Assembly (NCBI GenBank): GCA_037179515.1
Contig: JAXCGZ010007567.1
Location: forward strand, 147,001 to 211,000
Length of the DNA: 64,000 nt
Direction of reading: 5' to 3'
Source: Halocaridina rubra
Taxonomy: Eukaryota > Arthropoda > Malacostraca > Decapoda > Atyidae
Shown here: positions 1 through 15,795 of the stretch, in pieces
Numbering within the stretch: the first letter of the stretch is position 1
Layout of the letters: the number at the start of each line of letters is the position of its first letter
Position numbers and translations under genes: made by a program
Notes under the pieces: model-generated
Told to the model about the DNA's origin: nothing
Databases searched by the model: none
Seen by the model: only the letters and a program-made list of their open reading frames with translations

Positions 1-296
<296 letters not shown>

Positions 297-416
297 GTAA
301 TGACCTGTCAGATGTGAAGGGATTTTAAAAGATGTGTAATGAATATCCAGCTCTGCTGGGTTTTAATATACCTCTGCATTACTTTTATGATGTCTATTCC
401 AAAAATTCTCCTTAGA

Positions 417-480
<64 letters not shown>

Positions 481-1047
481 ATTATTATTATTATTTTTAA
501 CAATTATTTTCCTTTGATAATGATTGTGGAGATTATTATTATTATTATTATTATTATTAATTTCATTATTATTACGAATTTGTAATTAAACCATTATTTT
601 TACAATAAATAATGTAGTTTTGGTTGAATGAACAAGAGTTAATTCAAGATGTCTCTCTCTCTCTCTCCAACATTCTATTCTACCCAACCCCCCACACACT
701 CTTTGTCCCAGCCAACAAGGGAGGGGCACTGTACACAGTTATTAAAGTAAATAGACTAATAGATGTACAAACAATGATGAGCTCTTAATAATAATAATAA
801 TAGTAATAATAATAATAATAATAATAATGATGATGATGATAATAATCTCCACAATCATCATCAAAGGAAAATTATTGTTGCCAATAATAATAATAATAAT
901 AATAATAACAATAATAATAAGATCTAAGGAGAATTATTGGAATAGACATCATGAGAGTAATGCAGAGGTATATTAAAACCCAGCAGAGAGCTGGATATTC
1001 GTTACACACCTTTTATAATCCCTTCACATCTGACAGGTCATTACACT
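297..1047. repeat. Long imperfect inverted repeat with ATT/AAT microsatellites
   Basis: Bases 297-418 reappear as the reverse complement at 919-1047 (for example 'gacctgtcagatgtgaaggg' against 'cccttcacatctgacaggtc'). The match continues inward through 478-545 against 835-890 ('tgataatgattgtggagatt' and its complement). The arms carry (ATT)n and (AAT)n runs at 417-565 and 787-915. The roughly 220-bp centre holds a short CT run and no reading frame. It could be a foldback element or a tail-to-tail duplication of one repeat. Confidence 0.85.
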
Positions 1048-1142
1048 CTCTATCTCTGTTTCTCTTTACAGCCTGATAAAGGCTGTTTTATTTTATCATT
1101 TTTTGGCCCATCCTGGTGTCATAATCATCTTGGGGGAAAAAA

Positions 1143-1216
1143 AAAAATGGCCAAAATAAAATCGCGATACAGTGAATTCGTGATAGGTGAATCGCGATAG
1201 AGCGAGGGATTACTGT
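1143..1216 (-). mobile_element. Tigger-type terminal inverted repeat fragment
   Basis: The segment ending 'gatagagcgagggattactg' followed by TA matches the outer end of the Tigger elements here (18270-18327, and the complement of 4077-4130). Only this terminus is left. The rest of the element is not recognisable to its left, where the inverted repeat lies. Confidence 0.7.
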
Positions 1217-1336
1217 ATATATATACTGTATGCAGGGTGATCCTCAGTTTATGATGTCCTCTACCTATTATGTTTCATGGATATGATGCATCTCCCATAC
1301 ATTATTAATAAATCCTTTTTTTGACCTTTGTGGTTT

Positions 1337-1608
1337 GCATCGTAAATACAAACTTCGCACATGGAACAGTATGATGAGCGTGGCGGAAGAATATGTCGTC
1401 ATACACCATTGTTGTGAACATATATATCAAGTTAATGTTGTTATTTCTGTATTTGATTATGTGAAGGACCTTCGAATTTATTTACAAAATTACCAAATAC
1501 ATAGTTATCAATACCATCTTTACGCGCGGAACAGTTTGTTGACTAAGCCGGAAGAATACGTCGTCACGAGGTATTGTTGTGTATGTATATATCAAGTTAA
1601 TGTCGATT
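1337..1608. repeat. Two direct repeats, period about 165 bp
   Basis: A segment around 1355-1440 recurs at about 1520-1605. Shared words include 'ggaacagt', 'cggaagaata', 'gtcgtca' and 'tatatatcaagttaatgt'. A 107-residue open frame crosses both repeats but shows no domain and is best treated as chance. It lies immediately left of the family E element and may be its subterminal repeat. Confidence 0.6.
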
Positions 1609-2888
1609 TACGACAGGGTTCCGTTCCTGACAGCTGTTGTTACAGTTTTTCATCATGAGTTGCAACACACCTAAATTCAAGCCTAGGTCCCCCACCAATA
1701 CTAAAAATAAATACTCTAATAAATAGAAAAATAATCAAATCTCTTAATCTAAGACATAAAAATAGTAAAAGTAGACTATACAGTATATCTTACCTTTACT
1801 TGTGTAATCTAAGACATAAAAATAGTAATAGTACGCTATACAGTATTAGCTTACCTTTACTAGTGTGGTCGGCATGCACACTTGAAGGTGCATTGCAAGG
1901 GAGGGAGAGACAGACAGGTCTATAAGCAGGAGGACGCTGGAGAAGCAGGTGTAAAGACACAGGCACGTCTGGAGAGGCAAGATGCTGGAGATACTGGAGC
2001 TGGTGAGTGTATAGAGGCACCTGAGGTAGAGGGGACAGGATTTATTGGTGGGGGCTCTACCTTGACGAAGAATTGGTCGAGGCAAGTCTGGAAGGATACC
2101 CTTTTCTTCTCTGGCGACTGTAGTGTACCTGACAGAGTTGGGGCCCTGAGCCTCGAGCTTTCCCAACCCTTCCTCTATCAGAGCAAAAGATTCTTCCAAT
2201 TCTCGGGTTGTGCATCTCTTCGGCTCTGGGCCAGATATTTCTTCCTCCTCTTGAACCATTTGCTTCTTCAGTTGAATGAGGTCCTAAATAGATAACTCTC
2301 TCCATGAGATTCCATACTGAGTTAATAGCTCTCTTCTCCATAAATGTCTTCAACTAAGAAATACCTTTTGTCATGAAATATTAGATAAAGACACTTTTCC
2401 AGAAAAAGTATCGTCAGCAAAGATTGTTTTGTACTTGTTGTGCCACACTGATGCTTCACCAACATGAAATTTCCAGAGATTTCTTCACTACCATTTAATT
2501 TTTATCAAACCTAGGAAAAGCACCAAGTAATAGCAGGTACAAAACAATTATTGCTGAAGACACTCTTCAGGAAAAAGATGTTTGGACCTATCTGGAAGTG
2601 GAACTTCTTGGTCATCGTCTTTGGGTGAAGAATCTCGCTATCCCTCTCTTCAACAGGAACAATGAATCCTCAAAGCTTGTGTAATAATTAGTCCTCTCTG
2701 ATGCTTTTTAACTACTACATAAAATGTAAAGTATGCTGTATTAATGAATTTTTATACAGTATTATAATGTAATAATACAGTACAGTACAGTAATACATAT
2801 ATAATGCATGAGTAGATAATGGTTAAGTTTTTGTTTGTAGTAATGAATGTTCGTAACTCGGTTGTTTGTAAGTAAGGGAGCTTCTGTG

Positions 2889-2892
<4 letters not shown>
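1606..2892 (-). mobile_element. Family E DNA transposon, degenerate pogo/Tigger-like (E1)
   Basis: The left end (cgacagggttccgttcctga) resembles the left end of E3 at 3532. The right end (about 2840-2892, 'gtaagtaagggagcttctgt') matches E2 at about 27325-27341. Between 2057 and 2259 the minus strand encodes a segment with EPKRCTTRELEESFALIEEG, which resembles the C-terminal region of Tigger-type transposases (EPKK-type leader, then an 'a-F-LIE-GL' helix and a 'DPN-erftkv' block). No complete transposase frame remains. The right end meets (TA)n. Confidence 0.6.

Positions 2893-2975
<83 letters not shown>
2893..2975. repeat. (TA)n microsatellite
   Basis: About 40 TA units between the right end of E1 and the short RTE-derived element. 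Confidence 0.97.
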
Positions 2976-2980
<5 letters not shown>

Positions 2981-3380
2981 AGACAGGCAGCGGCGGCCGA
3001 TTACTCCCGCAAAACCCTAGAGGTTTCCCACACGAGGGCGCGGCGGCGCACTCTTGGCCATCCCATCATCATCCTTAGCCCAGCAGGGGCTTTGCCATTG
3101 AGCGGTTGGTTGGAGACGATAATAAGGAGCACATTGGGCCTTTTATATTTGTGCCCTGTGGGGCGGGCATAATATCAAAGAATAGCCTCACCGTATTCCC
3201 TGCGTGTCGTAAAAGGCGACTAAAAGTGGACGGGGCGGGGGGACTGGGAATCCCCCCCCCTTGTATCAACCTCCTGCGAGGCGTCAACGAAGAGGGGGAG
3301 TAGAGGGGAAAATAACTTCTCCCCAAACTTTCCTTTCTTGATGTCGGCTACCCCCCAATTTAAGGGGGAAACAGCCTCGG
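2976..3380 (+). mobile_element. Short internally deleted RTE-type element (non-autonomous)
   Basis: Bases 3150-3330 match the 5' leader of the RTE-like LINE at 58826-59005 ('ccctgcgtgtcgtaaaaggc', then a G-rich 'gtggacggggcggggggact'). Bases 3331-3380 match the LINE's 3' end at 62122-62172 ('ctttcttgatgtcggct', then a CCCCCC...GGGGG hairpin). The EN-RT body is absent, so the two termini are fused. The first 170 bp (2976-3150) have no counterpart in the 58.8-kb copy, whose 5' end may be slightly truncated. Open frames across it are not credible genes. (TA)n flanks both sides. Confidence 0.8.
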
Positions 3381-6826
<3,446 letters not shown>

Positions 6827-6984
6827 TGTTCCCCCGGTTATTCGCGTTTCTTGGTTCGCATTCTCACTCTATCGCTGTTATTTTTTGGATAAATTATTAT
6901 TTTATTTTATGGGTATATGCAAAAATATTAAAATATTGAAGAAAAAAAAAATTCAGTATTTTCATTTTTTTATTGAAAAAAAAT

Positions 6985-8020
6985 TTTCATTATTTAATTG
7001 ATAAAAAAAAATTTATTTCCCAGCCTACGAATAATAAAACAGTAAAAAAATATTAAAAAACATAAATTTAGATATACGTACATACAGTATAACTCACAGT
7101 ACAGGGTATTGCATCATGCGAAATAGTGTCCGATAGCGTACAATGTATTGGGGTCACAGCTATTTGAGTTAGCTTATATATTTATATTTCCAGTAGTTTC
7201 ATGATTTTATTGATAAAAAAAAACGTATTTCTTAGCCTAAGAATAATAAAACAGTAAAAAATAGTAAACAGTATTGCACCACGTAAAATACGATACCGGT
7301 ATCAGTGTTTCGGAAAATGCAAAGGCTCTCACCTACGTGACCTAGTGAATATTAAAATTTTCATTATTTTATTGATAAAACAAGTATTTCCTAGCCTAAG
7401 AATAATAAAACAGTAAAAAATAATAAAAAAACAAAGTACTAACAGTATTTCACCATGTAAAATACGATACCGCTATCAACGTTTCAAAAACGAAAAGGCT
7501 CACACCTACATGACCCAGTGAATATTAAAATTTTCATTATTTTATTGATAAAACAAGTATTTCCTAGACTAAGAATAATAAAACAGTAAAAAATAGTAAA
7601 CAGTATTGCATCACGTAAAATACGATACCGGTATCAGTGTTTCGGAAAACGCAAAGGGTCTCACCTACGTGACCTAGTGAATATTAATATTTTCATTATT
7701 TTATTGATAAAACAAGTATTTCCTAGCCTAAGAATAATAAAACAGTAAAAAATAATAAAAAAAACATAAAGTACTAACAGTATTTCACCATGTAAAATAC
7801 GATACCGCTATCAACGTTTTGGAAAACGAAAAGGCTCTCACCTACGTGACCTATTGAATATTAAAATTTTCATTATTTTATTGATAAAACAAGTATTTCC
7901 TAGCCTAAGAATAATAAAACAGTAAAAAATAATAAAAAACATAAAGTACTAACAGTATTTCACCATGTAAAATACGATACCGCTATCAACGTTTCGGAAA
8001 CGAAAAGGCTCTCACCTACG
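6985..8020 (+). repeat. 5' subterminal tandem repeats of T2, period about 160-177 bp, about 6 units
   Basis: Each unit holds 'ttcattattttattgataaa', 'cctagcctaagaataataaa', 'acagtatttcaccatgtaaa', 'tacgataccgctatcaacg' and 'tctcacctacgtga'. Anchors 'gtatttc' recur near 7010, 7222, 7380, 7552, 7710 and 7887. T1 has one unit at 4205-4400. Homologous units occur inverted at 17745-18230 and 43010-43800. Confidence 0.88.
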
Positions 8021-8261
8021 TGAGATAGTTCATGGAATGCTATTGGCTGAAAGGTCAGGAGACAACGAATCACAGAATTGTTTTTCAATATATTCTGTAT
8101 CATGGGGTCTGATTGGCTTTTTCATTGCAGTTTGCTTTTCCCTCCAATTTCCAATGTGCCGCCTCACTCGCTCAGTCTAACTCTCGTGTGCGCCGTTCTC
8201 GTTGTGCTTACTAATACGTTTTGCTTGTGATTGTGTTTTTACGCATTATTTTACCTTTGCA

Positions 8262-10024
8262 ATGCCTCCCAAACGTCCTTCACCTTCTAAGGCTCCTGCT
8301 AGTCAGCCTAAGCGGCATAGGAAAATGTTAACCATTGTAGAAAAAGTGAAACTCTTAGATATGTTGAAAGAAGGAAAAAGGTTTGTGGATGTCGGCCGCT
8401 ATGTTGGCCTCAATGAATCTACTGTGCGTTACATAAAAGAGGACAAGGCAAAGATCAGGAAAACAGCGAGCATTTCTTTTAATAAATCGGTGAAGAAGCT
8501 CGTATCACCCCGCAATAAGGCAGTAGTGCGCATGGAAGCTGCTTTGGCCCTTTGGATTGCTGATTGCAGAAAGAAAAACATCAGCTTAGACACCAATGTC
8601 GTACAAACAAAGGCGAAGAAGCTGTACGAGACATTCGCTGCAAATGAACCCGATGACGACAGTGGCGACCTTGGAAAGGAGGGGAGAGAAGAAAATATCG
8701 ACGACCCACAACCAGGACCCTCCAGCGATTCTCCATCGAGAATACAACCGTTCGTTGCTAGCAAGGGATGCTTCTTCAAATTTCAAAAACGCTATGGCCT
8801 AAAGAGCGTTTCAGTTTAAGGCGAGGCTGCCTCTGCAGATACAGCTGCCGCAGAAAATTACGTCAAGAATGACTTCAAGAAAATTATCGCCGAAGGGGAA
8901 TATATTCCTGAGCAAGTCTTCAACATGGATGAGACTGGGTTATTTTGGAAGAGAATGCCATCTCGCACTTTTCTCTTCAAGGAAGAAGCTAAAGCCCCGG
9001 GATTTAAAGCGCACAAAGATCGCGTTACCCTCATCATGTGCGGGAATGCTGCGGGCTTCATGTTAAAGCCCGGGCTTATCTACAAGTCAAAGAACCCTAG
9101 GGCTTTGAAGAACAAGAATAAGAATCTGCTGCCAGTGTATTGGATGCATAACCTTAAGGCCTGGATCACGAAAAGCCTCACATTGGACTGGTTTCACCAA
9201 TGCTTAATCCCTCAGGTAAAACTTTATCTTATGGAAAAAGGCCTTGAATTTAAAGTCCTTCTTTTGATGGATAATGCTGGTGGCCACGCAACCAATCTCC
9301 AATATGACGGTGGTCAAGTTGAGTTCCTGCCACCGAATACGACGTCACTGATTCAGCCTATGGATCAAGGCGTTATTCGTGCGTTCAAGGCCCTATACAC
9401 ACGAAATGCCCTGGCGAACCTAGTCGAATCCATGGATTCGGACAAAGACTTCTCATTGAAGACTTACTGGCGTAATTACACGATTGCCACATGCCTAAAA
9501 AGTATTCAGAAAGCAGTCAAAGAGATGAAGTCGGCCACAATCAATGCCAGCTGAAAGAAATTGTGGCCCGAAATCATCCACGACTATAAGGGATTTGCTC
9601 CTGTCGAGGTGCAGAAGGCGGCAGTTGCGAAAGCTGTGAAGTTGGCTGCATTGCTAGGAGGAGAAGGCTTTAAAGATATGACTCCCGAAGATGTGAATGA
9701 ACTGATTAACTACCACTCGCAGCCTTTGAGTGATGAAGACTTAGATGAAATGACGAAATCAGCGAGCGAAGAAGAAGAACTTGAATCGCACGAACCAATT
9801 GAAGACCCTGGCCTTACACTCGAACATTTGGCAGCCATACATGAATATGTGAAAGCAGCCCAAAAGCTCTCGCAGGAATATGACGATAATATGGTTCGTT
9901 CGGTGACCTGTAATTTTCAATCAAAGATGCCATGATTCCTTACCATACCATCCTCCAACAAATGAAGAAACGCCAACAGCAACTCCCTATTACCATGTTC
10001 TTCTCCCCCAAAAAGCAGCCGTAA
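8262..10024 (+). pseudogene. Tigger transposase relic of T2 (two in-frame stops, late frameshift)
   Basis: The frame begins MPPKRPSPSKAPASQPKRH. It carries the CENP-B HTH (KLLDMLKEGKRFVDVGRYVG), the second HTH (ALALWIADCRKKNISLDT), a PQPGPSSDSPS linker and the DDE domain with NMDETGLFWKR, LLMDNAGGHATN and PMDQGVIRAFKALY, so all three acidic residues are kept. It is disabled by TAA at 8817 (where T1 has a His codon), TGA at 9552 (where T1 reads Trp, TGG) and a frameshift near 9905, after which KKQP and the stop at 10022 can still be recognised. Apart from these three lesions it is long and well conserved, so it died recently relative to the LINE remnants. Confidence 0.92.
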
Positions 10025-10069
10025 AGCTTTTATTGGCTGCGAAATAATTTCCTCCGGGGTCGAGAATGA

Positions 10070-10740
10070 TGATCATCACCTCATTCACGGTGAGTTTACC
10101 TATCATGTACATATGTATGTCACGTCATCATCACATTCACCGTAATTTTATCTATCACTTTCATAAAAATTTTCCGTTGCGTGCTGTTATTTATAATGTA
10201 AAGGGTGTTTTTTTAACAGTGCAGGGAGGGTTTATACAGTACGTAAACGAAAAAATTATTGTAAATGAGTATGTGTGTCACGTCATCATCACCTCATTCA
10301 CCGTAATTTTATCTATCACTTTCATAAAAATTTACGTTGCTTGCTGTTATTTATAATGTAAAGGGTGTTTTTTTAACAGTGCAGGGAGGGTTTATACAGT
10401 ACGTAAACGAAAAAATAATTGTAAATGAGTATGTATGTCACGTCATCATCACATTCATGGTAAGTTTTCCTATCACTTTCATAAAAATTTTCGTTGCTTG
10501 CTGTTATCTATAATGTAAAGGGTGTTTTTTTAACAGTGCAGGGAGGGTTTATACAGTACGTAAACGAAAAAATAATTGTAAATGAGTATGTATGTCACGT
10601 CATCATCACATTTACGGTAAGTTTTCCTATCACTTTCGTATAAATTTACGCTTGCATGCCGTTGTCTATGAAGTAAAGGGTGGTATGTTAACAGTACAGG
10701 GACAGTTTATACAGTGTAAATGTAAAAATATATTAAAATA
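10070..10740 (+). repeat. 3' subterminal tandem repeats of T2, period about 120-186 bp, about 4 units
   Basis: Units contain 'gctgttatttataatgtaaa', 'ttaacagtgcagggagggtt', 'tatacagtacgtaaacg' and 'cgtcatcatcac'. The single T1 unit at 6412-6590 is the apparent ancestral state. Confidence 0.88.
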
Positions 10741-10829
10741 TCTATGTACATATAGGCTGATCCTACTCCGCGGATTTCCTGGTTCACGCCGGGACCCGGA
10801 ACCGAACTACCGCGATAAGGGAGGTAACA

Positions 10830-10832
<3 letters not shown>

Positions 10833-10922
<90 letters not shown>
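10833..10922. repeat. (TA)n microsatellite
   Basis: About 45 TA units between the 3' end of T2 and the 3' end of T3 (tail-to-tail). Confidence 0.97.
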
Positions 10923-10927
<5 letters not shown>

Positions 10928-11371
10928 TGATCCCTCGTTTATCCCGGGGGCTAGGTTCCAGGACCGACCGCGATAGGTGAATTTCCGCGAAGTAGGATCA
11001 CCCTATATGTACATAGGTATTTTACATTTATTTTTACGTTTACTGTATAAACCCTCCCTGTACTGTTAACAAACCACCCTTTACTTCATAAATAACAGCA
11101 TGCAAGCGTAAATTTATATGAAAGTGATAGGTAAATTTACCATGAATGAGGTGGTAATGACATGACATACTCATGTACATAGGTATTTTACAATTATTTT
11201 TATGTTTACTGTATAAACCCTCCCTGCACTGTTAAAAAACCACCCTTTACTTTATAAATAACAGCATGCAAGCGTAAATTTATATGAATGTGATAGGTAA
11301 ACTTACCGTGAATGAGGTGGTAATGACGTTTGTAGACTCCATAGGATATTATTCTGCAGCCAATAACAGCT

Positions 11372-13148
11372 TTACGGCTGCTATTTGCGAGCGAAGAACA
11401 TGGTAATGGGGAGCTGCTGTCACTGTTTCTTCTTTTGTTGGAAGATGGTCTTGTAAGGAATCATGGTATCGTCGAGAAGATTGCAGAAGGTCACCGAACG
11501 AACCATATTATACTCATGTTCCTGCGAGAGTTGTTGGACTGCTTTCACATGTTCATACATAGCACCCAGACTTTCGAGTGTAAGGCCAGGTTCTTCAATT
11601 TCTTTGTGCATTTCCTCAAGTTCTTCTTCATCCTCTTCTTCGCTCGCTGATTTTGTTATTTCTTCAAAGTCTTCATTAGTCTAAGGCTACGAGTGGCAGT
11701 CAATCAGTTCATTCACGTCTTCGTGAGCCATTTCTTTAAAGCCTTCTCCTCTTAGCAATGCAGCCAACTTTACAGCTTTCGCAACTGCCGAGTTATGGAC
11801 TTCGTTAGGAGCAAATCCTTTGTAGTCGTAGATGACTTCGGGCCACAACTGCTTCCAGCTGGCATTGATTGTTGCCGGCTTCATCTCTTTGATTGAATTC
11901 TGAATATTTTGAAGGCATGTACCAATCATGTAATTACGCCAGTAAGTCTTCATTGAGAATTCTTTGTCCACATCCATGGCTTCAACCAGGTTCGCCAGGG
12001 CATTTCGTGTGTAGAGGGCCTTGAACGCACTAATAACGCCTTGATCCATAGGCTGAATCAGTGATGTCGTATTCGGTGGCAGGAACTCTGCTTGAACGCC
12101 ATCATATTCTAGATTAGTTGTGTGGCCACCAGCATTATCCATCAAAAGAAGGACTTTAAATTCAAGGCCTTTTTCCACAAGATAAATTTTGGCCTGAGGG
12201 ATAAAGCATTGGTGAAACCAGTCCGATGTGATGCTTTTCGTGATGTGAGGCCTTAGGGTTATGCATCCAATACACTGGCAGCAGATTCTTGTTTTTATTC
12301 TTCAAAGCCCTAGGGTTCTTTGACTTGTAGATAAGCCCGGGCTTTAACATGAAGCCCGCAGCATTCCCGCACATGATGAGGGTAACGCGGTCTTTGTGCG
12401 CTTTAAATCCCGGGGCTTTAGCTTCTTCCTTGAAGAGAAAAGTGCGAGACGGCATTCTCTTCCAAAATAACCCAGTCTCATCCATGTTGAACACTTGCTC
12501 AGGAGCATATTCCCTTTCGGCAATAATTTTCTTGAAGTCGTTGTTCACGTAATCTTCTGCTGCAGCTGTATCTGCAGAGGCAGCTTCGCCATAAACTGTA
12601 ATGCTCTTTAAGCAAAAGCGCTTTTGAAATTTGGCGAATCATCCCTTGCTTGCAACAAACGATTGTTTCCTCGATGAAGAATCGCTGGAGGGTCCTGGTT
12701 GTGGGTCGTCGATATCTTCTTCTCTCTCCTTCTCTCCACGGTCACCACTGTCGTCGTCGGGTTCATATGCAGCAAATATCTCGTACAGCTTCTTCGCCTT
12801 TGTTTGTATGATATTGCTGTCTATGCTGATGTTCTTCTTTCTGCAATCAGCAATCCACAGGGCCAGAGCAGATTCCATCCACACTATTATCTTATCGCGG
12901 GGTGTGAGGACCCTCTTTGCTGATTTACTAAAGGAAATAGTCGCTGTTTTCCTGATATTTTCCTCGCCCTTTTTGATTCAGCGAACAGTAGATTCATTGA
13001 GGCCAAAATGACGGCCGACATCCGCAAACATTCTTCCTTCTTTCAGCATATCTAACAGTTTCACCTTATCTGTTATAGTTAACATCTTCCTTTGCCGCTT
13101 AGGCTCACTACCAGAAGCCTTAGAAGATGAAGCATGCTTGGGAGGCAT
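11372..13148 (-). pseudogene. Tigger transposase relic of T3
   Basis: It starts MPPKHASSSKASGSEPKRQ, followed by the CENP-B HTH, the second HTH (ALALWIADCRKKNISIDS), the PQPGPSSDSS linker and the DDE core with NMDETGLFWKRMPSRTF, LLMDNAGGHTTNLE and PMDQGVISAFKALY. The catalytic residues survive, but the frame is broken several times: near 12970, 12630, 12170 and 11690, plus a TAG replacing the Lys of the terminal KKQP. The protein is closest to T2. It lies between its 3' repeats (lower coordinates) and the LINE inserted in its leader. Confidence 0.9.
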
Positions 13149-13228
13149 TGCAGAGGTTGAAAAAAGTGAAGAAAATAAATCACAAGCACAACGTATTAAT
13201 AAGCACAATGCGAACGGCTCACATGTGA

Positions 13229-15386
13229 TTACCTAATTGTGTTTACGGGAAAGAGCCCAAAGCTCGTATCTTCCCGTCTCCTGATCGGTTCCATTTTATA
13301 CTTAGTGATACTTATCATACCTGTCCTTAAAACTATGGATTGGGATAGCATTAACTACCTCCTCGCTTAGCGAATTCCAATTATCAACTACTCTTACACT
13401 GAAAAAGTATTTCCTTACATCCTGCAAAGAAGTTTTCTTACCAAGCTTCAAACTATGACCTCTAGTTCTAGAGCCAGCCATATCAAAATATCGATCCCTA
13501 TCCACTCTATCATAACCATGAAGGAATTTAAAGACTGTCACCATATCCCCCCTCACTCTTCTAGCTTCGAGTGATGGTAAGTCTAATTCCCTCAGCCTCT
13601 CATCATAACTGAGATTGCGTATTTCTGGCACCAGTTTCGTGGCATGTCTTTGAACTTTTTCAAGCTTAGCTATGTGCTTTTTCAAGTGCGGATTCCAAAA
13701 GGGGGCTGCATATTCCAGTTTTGGCCTCACATAGGTTACATCAATATTTCTGAACATTTCCTTGTCCATGTGCCTGAAGGCTACCCTTACATTTGATAAG
13801 AATGCATATGCTGCCCTTACTATGCCATTTATATGTATTTCTGGAGACAAATCTGCCAGTATGTTTACTCCTAGATCTCTCTCATTTTCTGTCTCTTGAA
13901 GTTGTACTCCAGCCACCGAGTAGTCAAGCTTGGGCCTTCTTGCACTTGTACCCGTTCTCATTACCTTACATTTTGAAGTATTGAATTTCATTAGCCACTT
14001 TTCTGACCACTCATGCAGATTATTTAGATCCTCCTGAAGTTCTCTACCATTGTTCTCGTTTTTTACTTTCTTCACAATCTTTGCATCATCTGCAAACATA
14101 TTCATGAAGGAATTTACAGACTCTGGTAGGTCATTTACATATACAAGGAACAAAAGTGGCCCTAAAACTGAACCCTATGGAACTCCACTACTAACTCTTC
14201 TCCATTCAGACAATGAATGTCTTACTCTAACCCTCTGTTCCCTTCCTTCTAAGTAAGTTTTTATCCATTCCAAAACATTTCCACCTATTCTAGCCATTGA
14301 GTGCAGCTTCCTAATAAGTCTCCCATGTGGAACAGTGTCAAACGCTTTCTGGAAGTCTAGGAATATGCAATCTGCCCAGCCCTCTCTTTCCTGTCAGATT
14401 TGGCTTACCTCATCATAAAATTCTAATAAGTTTGTTACTGTTGATCTACCTTCTCTGAAGCCATGTTGCCTCACTGACAAAAAGTTGAAGGATTCCAAGT
14501 GAAGAGAGATATGTTTCCTTAGTAGTTTCTCCATAACTTTGCAAACTATGCTGGTCAAGGAAACTGGTCTATAGTTCAGAGCCGTATCCCTCCCTCCCTT
14601 TTTGAAGATAGGTATCACATTTGCTTGTTTCCAGCATCTTGGAATCTCCCCCGACTCCAGTGACTCCTTAAATATGATACTTAGTGCCACTGATATTGTG
14701 TTTGCGCATTTTTTAAGCACATGAGGGGATATGTCATCAGGACCTGCAGCTTTATGAACATCTAAATCCATCAGCGCTTTGCATACCTCTGTGGCTGTAA
14801 GGTTGATGTTCTCTAATACCAGCCCTTGAGCTTCTATCACTGCAATCTGAGGGGGTGGGGTATTTTCTACTGTAAATACTGACTGAAACTCCTTGTTCAA
14901 TTCTTTGCAGATCTCTTCATCCGTCTCAGTGATGCTTCCATCCGCTCTCTTTAGCCTTAAAACCTGTTCTTTTACCTTCAGTTTTCCTCTGATAAAGCTG
15001 TGGAAAAGCTTGGGATTTTCTTTAGCCTTCCTGGTGATGTCCCTCTCATAGTCTCTCTCTGCCTCTCTCCTTTTATTTAGGTAGTCATTTCTTGCTCTTT
15101 TGTAGGTTTGCCAGGCATTTATGTTTTTTCTCCTCCTATACCTTTTCCAGCATTTGTCTCTCCACTCCTTAGCTCTTTTACACCCATTATCGAACCATTT
15201 CTCTCTGGCATGAATTACACCTACTTTGGTGTCAGGTATGCAGCAATCTACTATCTTCCCATATTTCTCACAAAAGATGTCATACATTTCTTGTACAGAT
15301 TTGTTGTAAAATAAGGTTCTCCAGTCAATAACTGCAAAAAGCTCATTCATTTTGATGTAATTTCCTTTCGGATAGTTCCTCCTCAT
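13229..15386 (-). mobile_element. LINE family A, copy A1 (5' truncated, jockey/CR1 group)
   Basis: The segment from 15386 down to 14394 encodes the endonuclease-RT linker and RT fingers (LNYRPVSLTSIVCKVMEKLL, QHGFREGRSTVTNLLEFYDE). A TGA stop follows at about 14393, then SVLGPLLFLVYVNDLPESVN and the catalytic MFADDAKIV, with a TAG where related frames read the Gln of GVPQGS (about 14176). The C-terminal domain runs to about 13302. The 3' end carries the 'aattaggtaa' motif shared by all four family A copies. The endonuclease is missing, so it was 5'-truncated on insertion into T3. It would make cDNA by target-primed reverse transcription if intact. Confidence 0.88.
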
Positions 15387-15795
15387 GAGTTAGACTGAAC
15401 GAGTGAGGCGAGACAATGAAAGATGGTGGGAGAACCAAGCTTCAAACAAAAAGCCAATCAGACCCCATGATACAGAACATGCAGAAAAACAATATGTGAT
15501 TCGTCATCTCCCACCCTTTCATCCAATAGCATTCCATGAACTATCTCACGTAGGTGTGAGAGTTTGCATTTTCCAAGATGCCAATACATTGTACACTATC
15601 GTACAGTATTTCTCATGGTGCAGTACTGTGAGTTATACAGTGTTCCCCCGCTCTATCGCGTTTCTTGGTTCGCGTTCTCACTGTATCGTGGGTTTTTTTT
15701 ATAAATTATTATTTTATTTTTTGGGTATACGCAAAAATATTAAAATATTGAAAAAATAAAAATTTTCAGTATTTTCATTTTTTTATTGAAAATGT

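Noticed and set aside
1882..2295. 137-codon plus-strand frame over the family E element
   Set aside because: It is a shadow of the minus-strand transposase remnant, and its composition shows no domain.
3075..3326. Overlapping frames in the short RTE-type element
   Set aside because: They lie in the LINE-leader-derived part. The longer element D3 has no protein there.
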